Part shown: positions 11,087-20,953 of the stretch, piece after piece
How the letters are laid out: every line of letters begins with the position of its first letter
How positions within the stretch are numbered: position 1 is the first letter of the stretch
Assembly (NCBI RefSeq): GCF_902459555.1
Contig: NZ_CABPSM010000001.1
Span: 620,001 to 684,000, forward strand
Direction of reading: 5' to 3'
Length of the DNA stretch: 64,000 nt
Source: Pandoraea horticolens
Lineage (GTDB): Bacteria; Pseudomonadota; Gammaproteobacteria; Burkholderiales; Burkholderiaceae
The notes under the pieces: generated by a model
Told to the model about the DNA's origin: nothing
The model's database searches: none
What the model saw: the letters and a program-made list of their open reading frames with translations, nothing else
Program-made: the position numbers and the translations under genes

Positions 11087-12177
11087 ACGTCCCATCCCCA
11101 TCCCCGCTGCTCGAAGCGCGCGACCTGACCAAGCACTTCGGCGGACATCGCGTCGGTTTTTCCCGTGCGCCCACGGTGTATGCCGTGGGCGGCGTCTCGT
11201 TTGCCGTACAGGCGGGCGAGACCTTCGCCATCGTGGGCGAATCCGGATGTGGCAAATCCACCCTGGGACGGCTGCTGCTGCGCCTGCTCGACGCCACGCG
11301 CGGCGAAGTGCGCTATCAGGGCGAAGACATCATGACGCTGGGCACCGGGGCGATGCGTCGTCTGCGGCGCGAATTGCAGATCATCTTCCAAGACCCGTTC
11401 GCGTCGCTCAATCCGAGCATGACGGTGGGCGGACTGATTGGCGAACCCATCGCCCTGCATGGGCTCGCGCGCGGGCGAGCCCGCGACGAACGCGTGGCTG
11501 AGCTGTTGCGCACCGTTGGTCTGCAACCTGACTATGCGCAGCGCTTTCCGCACGAATTCTCCGGCGGACAGCGTCAGCGCATCGGCATCGCCCGCGCGTT
11601 GGCCGGGGAGCCGCGAGTGATCGTTGGCGACGAGCCGGTCTCGGCGCTGGACGTCTCCGTGCAGGCGCAGGTCATCAATCTGCTGGAGCGCCTCAAGCAC
11701 GACTTCGGCCTGACGCTCATCATGGTTGCCCACGATCTGGCGGTGATTCGTCACATGAGCGACCGCGTGGCCGTGATGTATCTCGGCGAGATTGTCGAAC
11801 TGGCGAGCACCGACGCGCTGTTCGACAATCCGCTGCACCCCTACACGCAGGCGCTTCTGCAAGCGATTCCGGCGAGCCGCCCGCGCCTGCGACGCGAACG
11901 TGCGCCGCTGGGCGGCGAACTGCCGAGCCCGACCGCGCCGCCGCCCGGTTGCCGTTTCCACCCGCGGTGCCCGCATGCAAAGCCGGCGTGCCGTGAGCAA
12001 CGGCCGATCGACGAAGTGCTGCCCGACGGGCGGCAGGTGGCCTGCCATTTCTGGCGCGAGATTCAGAACGCCGGTGCGAGCCCCGCGCGCGCGGCGGCAC
12101 CCAGCGAGAAGCTGGGGGAGCGTCTCGCGCTGTATCGCGCCCGACAGGCACAGGCGGACATTGCGATCGTCGGCTAA
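11083..12177 (+). CDS. peptide ABC importer, ATP-binding subunit (DppF/OppF type)
   Basis: A 364-residue second ATPase with Walker A GESGCGKS, signature FSGGQRQR, Walker [13 protein letters not shown] and H-loop VAHDLAV. The C-terminal extension has [14 protein letters not shown]. Paired unequal ATPases are the rule in oligopeptide, dipeptide and glutathione importers. It starts at the ATG overlapping the previous stop codon; the frame is open further upstream only because of GC bias. Confidence 0.93.
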
Positions 12178-12218
12178 CCCTCATTTCACCATTCCATCAC
12201 CCACAAGGGATCTCACGC

Positions 12219-13721
12219 ATGCGCAACGTTTTGCTCGATCTTGCTCTGGCGGCGTCTTTGACAGCCGGTGCGGCCTCTGCGATGGCGCAGTCGACCCTTC
12301 GCATCGGTTTGCAGGAGGACATCGGTTCGCTCGATCCCGCTCGCAGTTCGCAGGTCGTCGATCGCATGGTGCTGCGCTCACTGTGCAGCTCGCTGGTCGA
12401 TATCAGCACCGATCTGAAGTTCGTGCCGATGCTCGCCACGTCGTGGAGCGTCAGCGCCGACGGGAAGACATGGACGTTCAAGCTGCGTCAGGGCGTGAAA
12501 TTCCACGACGACGAGCCGTTCAACGCGCGTGCCGTCAAGGCCAACCTCGACCGCGCCCGCAGCCTGCCGGCCAGCAATCGCAAGAGCGAACTGTCCTCCA
12601 TCGATCGTGTCGACGCCGTCGACGACACGACGGTCAACATCGTGCTCAAGGCGCCCGATTCCGCGCTGCTCGCCACGCTGTCCGACCGTGCGGGCATGAT
12701 GCTCGCGCCCAAGACGCTAGCCGACGACGCCGCCGTGCAGGCTCGCCCCGTGTGCTCCGGGCCGTACAAGTTCGTGCAACGTGTGCAGAACGATCGCGTG
12801 GTGCTGGAGAAATTCGCGGGCTTCTGGGATGCCGACAAGTATCCGACACAGAAGGTCATCTTCCTGCCGATTCCCGACACGACCGTGCGATTGGCCAATG
12901 TGCGTTCGGGCTCGCTCGATATGCTCGAACGCCTCTCGCCGTCCGATGTGAAGTCGGTCAGGCGCGATGCCAACCTGAACTTCATCTCTATCGATGGGCT
13001 GGGTTATTACGGCCTCACGTTCAACGTGGCGGCGAACGCGCCGAAGGCGTTGCGTGACAAGCGCGTGCGTCAGGCGTTCGATCTGGCGATCGATCGCGAC
13101 GCCATCAACCAGGTCATCGGCGGCGGCATCTTCACGCCGGCTAATCAGGCGCTGCCGCGTTCGGGCCAGTACTACGATACGTCGATCAAGACGACCCGGC
13201 GCGATGTGGCCAAGGCGAAGGCACTGCTCAAGTCTGCGGGCTTCGAGAAGGTCGACGTGACGCTGAGCTTCGGCAATAACACGGTGTCCAATCAGATGGC
13301 GCAGATGTTGCAGGCGATGCTCGCCGAGGCGGGCATTACGCTGAAACTGCGTCCGATGGACTACGCGGCGGCGCTCGACGCGGCCCACCGCGGCGACTTC
13401 GACGTGCTCTATAACGGCTGGTCGGGACGCGTCGACCCCGACGGCAATCTGCATCAGTTCGTCACCTGTAAAGGCAACCTGAACTACGGCCAGTACTGCA
13501 ATGCCGACGTCGACAAACTGCTGAACGAGGCGCGCGTGAAGTCGAGCGTGGCCGAGCGCAAGCCACTCTACGATGCCGCGAACAAGATCCTGATCGACGA
13601 GAATCCCATCCTCTATCTGTACGTGCAGCCGTGGCCGTATGTGCTTAGCAAGAAGGTGCAAGGGTTCGTCGCCTATCCCGACGGACTGATTCGCCTGCGC
13701 GGCGTGAGCGTGAAGGGATAA
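12219..13721 (+). CDS. extracellular solute-binding protein, family 5
   Basis: A 500-residue periplasmic binding protein. The N-terminal signal peptide probably is cleaved after AMA (about residue 22), with no lipobox Cys. The mature part carries the family 5 features GIGSLDPARSSQ-like opening, WTFKLRQGVKFHD and RVRQAFDLAIDRD. These proteins (DppA, OppA, GsiB) capture peptides or glutathione for the cognate permeases. The following permease and gamma-glutamyltransferase genes suggest gamma-glutamyl peptides or glutathione as ligand, which is an inference. Confidence 0.92.
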   Translation: MRNVLLDLALAASLTAGAASAMAQSTLRIGLQEDIGSLDPARSSQVVDRMVLRSLCSSLVDISTDLKFVPMLATSWSVSADGKTWTFKLRQGVKFHDDEPFNARAVKANLDRARSLPASNRKSELSSIDRVDAVDDTTVNIVLKAPDSALLATLSDRAGMMLAPKTLADDAAVQARPVCSGPYKFVQRVQNDRVVLEKFAGFWDADKYPTQKVIFLPIPDTTVRLANVRSGSLDMLERLSPSDVKSVRRDANLNFISIDGLGYYGLTFNVAANAPKALRDKRVRQAFDLAIDRDAINQVIGGGIFTPANQALPRSGQYYDTSIKTTRRDVAKAKALLKSAGFEKVDVTLSFGNNTVSNQMAQMLQAMLAEAGITLKLRPMDYAAALDAAHRGDFDVLYNGWSGRVDPDGNLHQFVTCKGNLNYGQYCNADVDKLLNEARVKSSVAERKPLYDAANKILIDENPILYLYVQPWPYVLSKKVQGFVAYPDGLIRLRGVSVKG

Positions 13722-13754
13722 GCGGGATAACCGGGATAAGGAGAAGGAGCCGCC

Positions 13755-14699
13755 ATGCTGCGCCTCGTCGTTCATCGTGCGCTGGTTGCGATCCCCACGC
13801 TCATCATCGTGTCGATGATGATCTTCGGGCTTCAGAAGATGTTGCCCGGCGATCCCGTGCTCGCGATGGCCGGCGAGGACCAGAACCCGCAGGTCATCGC
13901 GGCACTGCGCGAGAAGTATCACCTCGACAAGCCGTTGCCCACGCAGTACGCGCTATGGATCGGCGATGTACTGCATGGCAATCTCGGCACTTCATTACGC
14001 ACGGGCGAGCCGGTGACGACACTCATCGCGCAGAAGCTGCCCGTCACGCTGCAACTGGCGATGTTCGGTCTGGTGATCGCCATCGGGATCGGCATTCCGC
14101 TAGGCATTCTGTCGGCCGCCAATCGAGGCAAGGCGGTCGATTACGGCGCGAACGTGCTGGCGTTGTCGGGCATGTCGATCCCGAACTTCTGGCTCGGCAT
14201 TCTGCTGATCTTTCTCGTCTCGGTGCGCTGGCAGTTGTTGCCGTCCTCGGGCTATGTGCCGCCGGGCGAAGACCTGTGGATGAGCTTCAAGACGATGGTG
14301 ATGCCCGCGTTCGTGCTCGGGGCGGCGCTGGGCGCGCAATTGATGCGCCACACGCGCAGCGCCATGCTCGGTGTGCTGCGCACCGACTACATTCGTACGG
14401 CGCGCGCCAAGGGCCTGCTGCGCGGCACCGTCGTGCTCAAGCACGCGCTGCGTAATGCCTTGATTCCCATCGTGACGGTGCTCGCGCTCCTCTTCGGCGA
14501 GTTGCTCGCCGGTGCCGTGCTCACCGAGCAAGTCTTCACGATTCCGGGCTTCGGCAAGCTGATCGTCGACGCCGTGTTCAACCGCGACTACGCGGTGGTG
14601 CAGGGCGTCGTGCTGGTGACGGCGGCTGGCTTCATCGTGCTGAACCTGCTGGCCGACGTGCTTTACGTCCTGCTCAACCCGCGCCTGCGTCGCGCCTGA
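13755..14699 (+). CDS. peptide ABC importer permease (DppB/GsiC type)
   Basis: A 314-residue permease with six transmembrane helices. The N-terminal VHRALVAIPTLIIVSMMIFG segment is characteristic, and the ABC-coupling EAA-like loop is RTARAKGLLRGTVVLKHALRNALIP. It forms half of the membrane channel. GGAG precedes the start, and it lies 33 bases after the binding protein gene. Confidence 0.93.
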   Translation: MLRLVVHRALVAIPTLIIVSMMIFGLQKMLPGDPVLAMAGEDQNPQVIAALREKYHLDKPLPTQYALWIGDVLHGNLGTSLRTGEPVTTLIAQKLPVTLQLAMFGLVIAIGIGIPLGILSAANRGKAVDYGANVLALSGMSIPNFWLGILLIFLVSVRWQLLPSSGYVPPGEDLWMSFKTMVMPAFVLGAALGAQLMRHTRSAMLGVLRTDYIRTARAKGLLRGTVVLKHALRNALIPIVTVLALLFGELLAGAVLTEQVFTIPGFGKLIVDAVFNRDYAVVQGVVLVTAAGFIVLNLLADVLYVLLNPRLRRA

Positions 14700-14712
14700 G
14701 ACCTTTCCGAAC

Positions 14713-15636
14713 ATGGCCGCATTGCCAACGACTTCTTCTGCATCGCCGACCCCCGAAGGGAGCCGTCCCGTCGCGGCCGCAGCCGGCGCCGAACGTTTGC
14801 CGCGACGCCGGCATCGCGGGTTGCGCAAGTTCGCGCGTAACCGGGCGGCGGTCGCGGGCGCCGTCATCGTGGCGTTCGCGGTGATCGTCGCGATCTTCGC
14901 GCCGTGGCTGTCGCCTTACGATCCGATTGCCACGAGCTTCATGACCGTGCGGCAGGCGCCAAGTGCGCTGCACTGGTTTGGTACCGACGAGCTGGGCCGC
15001 GACGTGCTCGCCCGCATGATCTTCGGTGCGCGCGCGTCGCTGGCGGCGGGCGTGGTGTCGGTGGGCATTGCGGTAATTATCGGTGTGCCGCTGGGCTTGC
15101 TCGCGGGGTACTTCGGCCGTTGGGTCGACGCCGTTGTCTCCCGACTGGCCGACGCGCTGCTGTCCATCCCGTTCCTGATTCTGGCGATTGCGATGGCGGC
15201 GTTCCTGGGCGCGAGCCTCACGAACGCGATGATCGCCATCGGCGTCTCCGCGATGCCGCGTTTCGTGCGGCTCGCACGGGCGCAGGCGCTCACCGTCAAG
15301 GCGGAAGAGTATGTGGAAGGGGCACGCGCCATTGGCCTCACCGACACGCGCATCATCGTGCGCTACGTCCTGCCGAACGTGCTGCCGCCGATCATCGTGC
15401 AAGCGAGCCTGACAGTGGCCACCGCCATCATCGCCGAGGCAAGCCTGTCGTTTCTGGGGCTGGGGCAATTGCCGCCTTTGCCGTCGTGGGGCTCGATGCT
15501 CAACACGGCAAAGGACTTTGTCGAGCAGGCGCCCTGGATGTCCATTTTTCCCGGTATCGCCATCTTTCTGACGGTACTCGGCTTCAACCTGCTGGGCGAC
15601 GGCTTGCGCGACGCGCTCGATCCGCGCGAGCAATAG
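14713..15636 (+). CDS. peptide ABC importer permease (DppC/GsiD type)
   Basis: A 307-residue permease. A Pro/Arg-rich N-terminus is followed by the DppC signature FGTDELGRDVLARMIFGAR and the EAA loop EGARAIGLTDTRIIVRYVLPN. It pairs with the preceding permease. The gene ends 85 bases before the gamma-glutamyltransferase gene, so all six genes are probably co-transcribed. Confidence 0.93.
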   Translation: MAALPTTSSASPTPEGSRPVAAAAGAERLPRRRHRGLRKFARNRAAVAGAVIVAFAVIVAIFAPWLSPYDPIATSFMTVRQAPSALHWFGTDELGRDVLARMIFGARASLAAGVVSVGIAVIIGVPLGLLAGYFGRWVDAVVSRLADALLSIPFLILAIAMAAFLGASLTNAMIAIGVSAMPRFVRLARAQALTVKAEEYVEGARAIGLTDTRIIVRYVLPNVLPPIIVQASLTVATAIIAEASLSFLGLGQLPPLPSWGSMLNTAKDFVEQAPWMSIFPGIAIFLTVLGFNLLGDGLRDALDPREQ

Positions 15637-15721
15637 CACGACGAGAGACGCGATACTCGACGGCATCGCCACCTGACAGGCCCATTCCAACCATTCGAGA
15701 CAAAGGTCAACAGCGAGTCCC

Positions 15722-17359
15722 ATGACGCAATTCAATTGGCAGAATCCGTACCCGACACCGCGCCTGCCGGTGTTCGCCCGAAATATCGTGTCGACGTCGC
15801 ACCCGCTTGCCGCACAAGCCGGTCTGCGCATTCTTTGGCAGGGCGGCAATGCCGTCGACGCCGCGATTGCCGCCGCCGCATGCATGACGGTCGTCGAGCC
15901 GGTGTCCAATGGCCTCGGCGGCGACTGTTTCGCGCTGATCTGGGACGGCAAGGAACTGCACGGCCTGAACGCCTCGGGCGTCGCACCGGCCGCGTGGAAC
16001 GTCGACTATTTCCGTAAAAAGTACGGCGAGCAGCATGGCATCGCCAAGCAGCCGATGCGCGGTGTCGACACCACGACCGTGCCCGGCGTGATCGCCGGCT
16101 GGGAGGCGCTGCACGCCAAGTTCGGCAAGCTGCCGTTTGCCGATCTCATGGCGCCGGCCATCGAGATCGCCGAGCGCGGGCACGCCGTGGCGCACATCGT
16201 CGCGCGCAAATGGGCGGCGGCGGTGCCGGAGTTGAAAGACTTTCCGGGCTACGCGCAGACGTTCATGCCGAATGGCCGCGCACCAGCGACGAGCGAGATG
16301 ATCCGCATGCCGGGCCATGCGCGCACATTGCGCGCGCTCGCCGAGCACGGACCACGCGCCTATTACGAAGGCGAGATTGCGCAGCGAATCGCCGCATGGT
16401 CGGCGCAGCATGGCGGTGCGATGACGACCGACGATCTGCGCAACTACCGCGCGGACTGGGTCAAACCCATCGAGAAGGACTATCGCGGCTACACCGTGCA
16501 TGAGATTCCGCCGAACGGGCAGGGCATCGCAGCACTCATGGCACTGGGCATTCTCGAGAAGTTCGACGTGTCGCGTCTGGCCGTCGACCGGGTGCATTCG
16601 CAGCACTTGCAGATCGAAGCGATGAAGCTCGCCTTTGCCGATCTCTACAAATACGTTGCCGATCCGCGTTCCATGGAAGTCACGCCCGAGCAGATGCTCG
16701 ACGACGCCTATCTCACCGCGCGTGCCAAGCTCATCGACCCTGAGCGCGCATCGCATTTCGACTTCGGCATGCCGAAGTCCGGCGGCACGATCTATCTCGC
16801 AGCGGCCGACGAGCAGGGCATGATGGTGAGCTTCATCCAGTCGAACTACATGGGCTTCGGCTCCGGCGTCGTGGTGCCCGACCTGGGCATCGCGCTGCAA
16901 AATCGCGGCTGCGGTTTCTCGATGGACCCGAAGTCGGCCAACGTGGTCGAGGGCGGCAAGCGTCCGTTTCATACGATCATCCCGGCGTTCCTCACGCAGA
17001 AGGTCGACGGCAAGCACGAGGCCGTGATGAGCTTCGGCGTGATGGGTGGCGACATGCAGCCGCAAGGCCATCTGCAATCGATCGTGCGGATGATCGACTA
17101 CGGCCAGCAGCCGCAGGCGGCGTGCGACGCACCGCGCTGGAAGGTCAATCGCGACTTCACCGTCGATATCGAATCGACGCTCGACCGCGAAACGGTGGCC
17201 GGGCTGGTGGCGATGGGCCATCGGCTGAAGTCCGTCGACGACCCGTACATGGACTTCGGCTCGGGCCAGTACATCTGGCGTCTGGACCGAAACGATCCGG
17301 AGCGCGGCTATGTCGCCGCCAGCGATAGCCGTCGCGACGGTCTGGCCGCAGGCTTCTGA
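15722..17359 (+). CDS. gamma-glutamyltransferase-family enzyme, predicted cytoplasmic
   Basis: A 545-residue N-terminal-nucleophile hydrolase of the GGT family. GGNAVDAAIAAAACMTVVEP and SNGLGGDCFALIWDG are conserved near the N-terminus. The likely autoprocessing site and nucleophile is T356 in SGGTIYLAAAD, giving a large subunit of about 355 residues and a small one of about 190. Unlike E. coli Ggt there is no signal peptide, and the protein begins directly with the catalytic fold. Being last in a peptide ABC importer operon, it may hydrolyse imported gamma-glutamyl peptides or glutathione inside the cell. Confidence 0.88.
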   Translation: MTQFNWQNPYPTPRLPVFARNIVSTSHPLAAQAGLRILWQGGNAVDAAIAAAACMTVVEPVSNGLGGDCFALIWDGKELHGLNASGVAPAAWNVDYFRKKYGEQHGIAKQPMRGVDTTTVPGVIAGWEALHAKFGKLPFADLMAPAIEIAERGHAVAHIVARKWAAAVPELKDFPGYAQTFMPNGRAPATSEMIRMPGHARTLRALAEHGPRAYYEGEIAQRIAAWSAQHGGAMTTDDLRNYRADWVKPIEKDYRGYTVHEIPPNGQGIAALMALGILEKFDVSRLAVDRVHSQHLQIEAMKLAFADLYKYVADPRSMEVTPEQMLDDAYLTARAKLIDPERASHFDFGMPKSGGTIYLAAADEQGMMVSFIQSNYMGFGSGVVVPDLGIALQNRGCGFSMDPKSANVVEGGKRPFHTIIPAFLTQKVDGKHEAVMSFGVMGGDMQPQGHLQSIVRMIDYGQQPQAACDAPRWKVNRDFTVDIESTLDRETVAGLVAMGHRLKSVDDPYMDFGSGQYIWRLDRNDPERGYVAASDSRRDGLAAGF

Positions 17360-17373
17360 GCCAAGCGTGGTCT

Positions 17374-17430
17374 GAACAGCGCCGGTAGCGCGGTGTGCCT
17401 TGCACCGTGCCACCGGCGCTGTTCTCGTTT
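17374..17430 (+). terminator. large terminator-like hairpin after the GGT gene
   Basis: Perfect 13-base arms GAACAGCGCCGGT (17374-17386) and ACCGGCGCTGTTC (17412-17424) enclose an inner CGGTG/CACCG stem. TCGTTT follows. It lies 15 bases after the stop codon. The T tract is short, so termination efficiency is uncertain. Confidence 0.65.
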
Positions 17431-17677
17431 CTAGGGGACGTTATGCGGACCGGCGCGAGGCATGCGGCGATGTTTGTGCGCACTCACTCATCTCGGATTC
17501 CTACAAGGCGTTGCCGCATCGAGGATACGTGAAGCTTCTGTTGATTCATCGAATCGTCACGATTCACCCGCAATAATCACGTCGCACGAGGAATCTACAA
17601 ACTAATTCGGCGGCCGATCTACTGCGTCAATTCACGCGTGGCACCGGGCACCGGTGCGACCCCGGGGAAACGATGCA
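17431..17677. other. intergenic leader upstream of the chemosensory-like kinase
   Basis: About 250 bases that are less GC-rich than the surrounding genes. No open frame with a ribosome binding site is apparent. It should hold the promoter of the kinase gene, but I could not place convincing -35 and -10 boxes. Confidence 0.4.
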
Positions 17678-20101
17678 ATGACGATCCGTCATCGAATAAC
17701 GCTATTGGTGATCCTGACGTTTGTGGCGCTCTCGATCATTGGCGGCTACGCGGTCTATCAGACTCGCGCCAGCGCTCATAAGGTGCGGCAGGTTACGGAA
17801 GGCGTAGTGCCGAGCGCGCTGGCTTCCGCCGATCTCGTCTCGCAGGTCAAGGCGGTGCAGATCGCCACCATGACGCTGGTCTACGCGCCGGACGACACCG
17901 TCGTCGAGCAGGCGCTCGACAATCTCAAGAAGCTGCACGGCGAAATCGACCAGTCGCTTGCCCGTCAGGCGCAAGGCGCTGCGAGCGACGCCCAGAAGGG
18001 GTTGGTGACGCAAGCCCGCGAGAGTGTCGAGAACTACTTCAACGCGATCAACGACACCGCCAAGCTCAAGCAGGCGGGCAAGACCGAGATGGCGCAGGCG
18101 TTTCTCTTCGCGATGGTCGCGCAGTATCGCGACGAACTCGAAGGCGTGGTCAACACGCTTCGTGTCGAGAAGAACCGTCAGAAAGACTCGGCCATCGCCA
18201 CGCTCAACGACACGCTCTCGACCACCACCACGGCCATCGCGCTTGTGACCGGGTTGGCGATCGTGTTGCTCACGGCCATCGGTGCATTGCTGTATCGCCA
18301 GATCACGCGTCCGCTCTCGCGCATGCAGGCCATGATGAGCGAGATCGCAAGCAGCCAGGACTTCACCCGCCGCGTGCCGGTCGGCCGTATGGATGAAATC
18401 GGGCATTCGATCGTCGCGTTCAACGGCATGATCGAGAAGATTCAGGAGCGCTCCGCGCAACTCAAGCAGAAGACGGCCGACATTCAGGCAATGTTGCAAA
18501 ACATGCAGCAGGGCATTTTGACGGTCGTCGACGGCTCGAAGGTTCATGGGGAGTACTCGGCTTACCTCGAGGCGATCTTCGAGACGCAGGACATCGCCGG
18601 GCGCCCCGTCATGGAACTGGTCTTCGGCGAGAGCGATCTGGGTTCGGACGCGCTCTCGCAGGTCGAAGCGGCCGTCGACGCCTGCATCGGGCAGGACGCC
18701 ATCAACTTTGCCTTCAACGAACACCTGCTGGTGGGCGAGATCGGTAAGCGCATGCCCGACGGCCGCGTCAAGCAACTCGATCTGACGTGGTCGGCGATCA
18801 CCGACGAGAGCGACACGATCCTGCGTCTGATGTTGTGTGTGCGCGATGTGACGGAGCTGCGCGAACTCGCCGCCGAGGCGAACGAGCAGAAGCAGCGGCT
18901 GGAGATGATCGGCGAGATTCTGGCGGTGAGTCAGGAGAAGTTCCACCATTTCATCGAAAGCTCGACCGGCTTCATTCGCGAGAATGAACGCATCATCCGC
19001 AAGCACTCGCAAGCCGACAGTGCGGCCATTGCGGAGCTGTTCCGCAATATGCATACCATCAAGGGCAACGCGCGCACTTACAACCTGCAATATCTGACGA
19101 ACGTCGTACACGAGACCGAGCAGCGCTATCACGATCTGCGCCAGCCCGACGTCGCTCGCCTGTGGGATCAGGACGGTCTGATGCGCGAGCTCGAACGCGT
19201 GCGTGAAGCGGTCGACACCTACGCCCAGATCAACGAAATGAGTCTTGGCCGCAAGGGCCCGGGCAGAGCCGCCGACGAACAGTCGATGGTGGTCGATCGC
19301 GCACACATTCGGGCCAGCCTGCGCATGCTCGAAGCGGCCGATCCGAACGATCCGCTGCAACTTGTCGCCATGCGCGATGCCGTGCACCAGACGCTACGTC
19401 TGCTGGGCACCGAAGGCGTGGGCGAAGCGCTGGGCGGTGTGCTGGATTCGTTGCCGTCGCTCGCGGCCGAACTCGGCAAGCCGGCTCCGGCGGTGCGAAT
19501 CGACGACAACGGCTACCGCCTGCGCTCACCCGCCGTGCGGATTCTGCGCGACGTGTTCATGCACTTGCTGCGCAATTCGATGGATCACGGGCTGGAGAGT
19601 GCGGACGAGCGTCGTGCGAAGGGCAAGCCGCCGGCGGGCACCATCGACATCGAAGTCGGCCTGGACCACAACATGCTGCAAGTCACGCTCACCGACGACG
19701 GTCGCGGACTGGCGCTGCAGCGTATCCGCAACATCGCCGTTCAACGCGGCTGGATTACCGCCGAGACCTATGTGACGGACGAGCAGATTGCCCAGTTCAT
19801 CTTCCGTCCGGGCTTCTCGACGGCAGCGCAAGTCACCGAAGTGTCGGGGCGCGGGGTGGGCATGGATGCCGTGCAGGACTTCGTGCGCCGCGAACATGGC
19901 CGTATCGAACTGCGCTTCACCGACGAGCGCAAGGGCGCCGAATTCCGTCAGTTCCAGACGGTGGTGTGTCTGCCCGACAACCTGGTGGTCGATGGCTTCG
20001 ACCTGAACAGTGTGGCGGCCGATGCCGTGGACCTGCCGGCCATCGATGCTGGCGAGCGATCGGCCTCGCGCGATGGTCTGTCGCAAGCCGACAAGGTTTG
20101 A
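17678..20101 (+). CDS. membrane HAMP/HPt/CheA-type histidine kinase
   Basis: An 807-residue sensor kinase. It has a transmembrane helix at about 7-27, a periplasmic helical domain (about 30-182), a second helix (about 184-206), HAMP (about 207-262), a PAS-like region (about 270-395) and an HPt domain with H459 in MHTIKG. A CheA-class ATPase follows: N-box LLRNSMDHG at 630, DDGRG 673-677, IFRPGFSTA 708-716 and GRGVGMD 724-730. It lacks the CheW-like P5 domain and P2, so it differs from true CheA and carries its own sensor. The start follows GGGGAAA by seven bases. Downstream MCP-like, CheX-like and CheY genes suggest it phosphorylates the CheY at 22242. Confidence 0.88.
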   Translation: MTIRHRITLLVILTFVALSIIGGYAVYQTRASAHKVRQVTEGVVPSALASADLVSQVKAVQIATMTLVYAPDDTVVEQALDNLKKLHGEIDQSLARQAQGAASDAQKGLVTQARESVENYFNAINDTAKLKQAGKTEMAQAFLFAMVAQYRDELEGVVNTLRVEKNRQKDSAIATLNDTLSTTTTAIALVTGLAIVLLTAIGALLYRQITRPLSRMQAMMSEIASSQDFTRRVPVGRMDEIGHSIVAFNGMIEKIQERSAQLKQKTADIQAMLQNMQQGILTVVDGSKVHGEYSAYLEAIFETQDIAGRPVMELVFGESDLGSDALSQVEAAVDACIGQDAINFAFNEHLLVGEIGKRMPDGRVKQLDLTWSAITDESDTILRLMLCVRDVTELRELAAEANEQKQRLEMIGEILAVSQEKFHHFIESSTGFIRENERIIRKHSQADSAAIAELFRNMHTIKGNARTYNLQYLTNVVHETEQRYHDLRQPDVARLWDQDGLMRELERVREAVDTYAQINEMSLGRKGPGRAADEQSMVVDRAHIRASLRMLEAADPNDPLQLVAMRDAVHQTLRLLGTEGVGEALGGVLDSLPSLAAELGKPAPAVRIDDNGYRLRSPAVRILRDVFMHLLRNSMDHGLESADERRAKGKPPAGTIDIEVGLDHNMLQVTLTDDGRGLALQRIRNIAVQRGWITAETYVTDEQIAQFIFRPGFSTAAQVTEVSGRGVGMDAVQDFVRREHGRIELRFTDERKGAEFRQFQTVVCLPDNLVVDGFDLNSVAADAVDLPAIDAGERSASRDGLSQADKV

Positions 20102-20208
20102 GGCACCGCCACATCGTTGGCGCCGTTGGCACAGTAAGCACGATGGGCAGGGCGGCGCAGGCCTGACGGGTCTGCCGCCGCCGTGCCGCTTTCGGAGACG
20201 AATGGCGT

Positions 20209-20937
20209 ATGGAAGCAGTGGAATGGCTGTTGGCAGGGGCGCTTGCCGGCGTGATCGGTGCGGGTGCGGCGGCGTTTGTCGCGCATCGCTGGCGCATGGC
20301 GCGGGCCACCGCGCATTGGCGCGCGCTGACCAAGACGCACGACGAAGCGTTGGCGCAGGCACTGGAGCGTGAGCGTCTGGCCGTGACAAGCCAGGAGGAA
20401 GGCGCCCAGGCGCACGACGAGGCGCTCGCCGCGCTGCAGGCAAGTCTGACGCAGGCGGAGTTGGATTTGCAGACGGCACGCAAGTCGGAGGCGGCTGTGC
20501 TCGAGGCGAAGGGCCTCTGGCAGGCCGAGGCGCAACGCATTGCCGCAGAGGCGGCGCGCCTGCGCGGTCTGGCGGCGACGTTCGAGCGCTGGCACGAGCA
20601 GATGATCTCGCTCATGACGCAGAACCAGGACATGCACGCGAAGAACCACGAACTGGCGTCGATTGTCCGGCATGTGCTGATCGTGTCGCTGAACGCGTCC
20701 ATCGAAGCGGCGCGTGCGGGCTCGGCAGGGCGCGGCTTTGGCATCGTTGCCGGCGAAGTGCGCTCGCTTGCTACGCGCTCGGAGGAGCTTTCGAAGAGCT
20801 ACCGTGACAGCCTGCACCGTAACGACGTGACGACCACCGCGACGTTTCAGGACATTCAGGCGGGCGGCAAGATGATTGCGGCCTCGCTCTCGAGCGTCGA
20901 ATCGCTGGCCCAGCAGTTGCATTCCCGTCTTCACTAA
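20209..20937 (+). CDS. minimal MCP-like signalling protein
   Basis: A 242-residue protein with one N-terminal transmembrane helix (about 5-25), then a long Ala/Glu/Gln-rich coiled coil. Residues about 157-191 match the methyl-accepting chemotaxis protein hairpin tip (LNASIEAARAGSAGRGFGIVAGEVRSLATRS). There is no periplasmic ligand domain and no HAMP, and the signalling domain is much shorter than in classical receptors. The family is therefore clear but the role is not. Lying between a CheA-like kinase without a CheW domain and CheX-like genes, it could tether or tune the kinase. Confidence 0.8.
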   Translation: MEAVEWLLAGALAGVIGAGAAAFVAHRWRMARATAHWRALTKTHDEALAQALERERLAVTSQEEGAQAHDEALAALQASLTQAELDLQTARKSEAAVLEAKGLWQAEAQRIAAEAARLRGLAATFERWHEQMISLMTQNQDMHAKNHELASIVRHVLIVSLNASIEAARAGSAGRGFGIVAGEVRSLATRSEELSKSYRDSLHRNDVTTTATFQDIQAGGKMIAASLSSVESLAQQLHSRLH

Positions 20938-20953
20938 GCAGGCAGGTTTCGTT

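Noticed and set aside
15707-17413. A 568-codon minus-strand open frame opposite the GGT gene
   Set aside because: The plus-strand frame has a clear family, motifs and operon context; the antisense product is His/Arg-rich without motifs.
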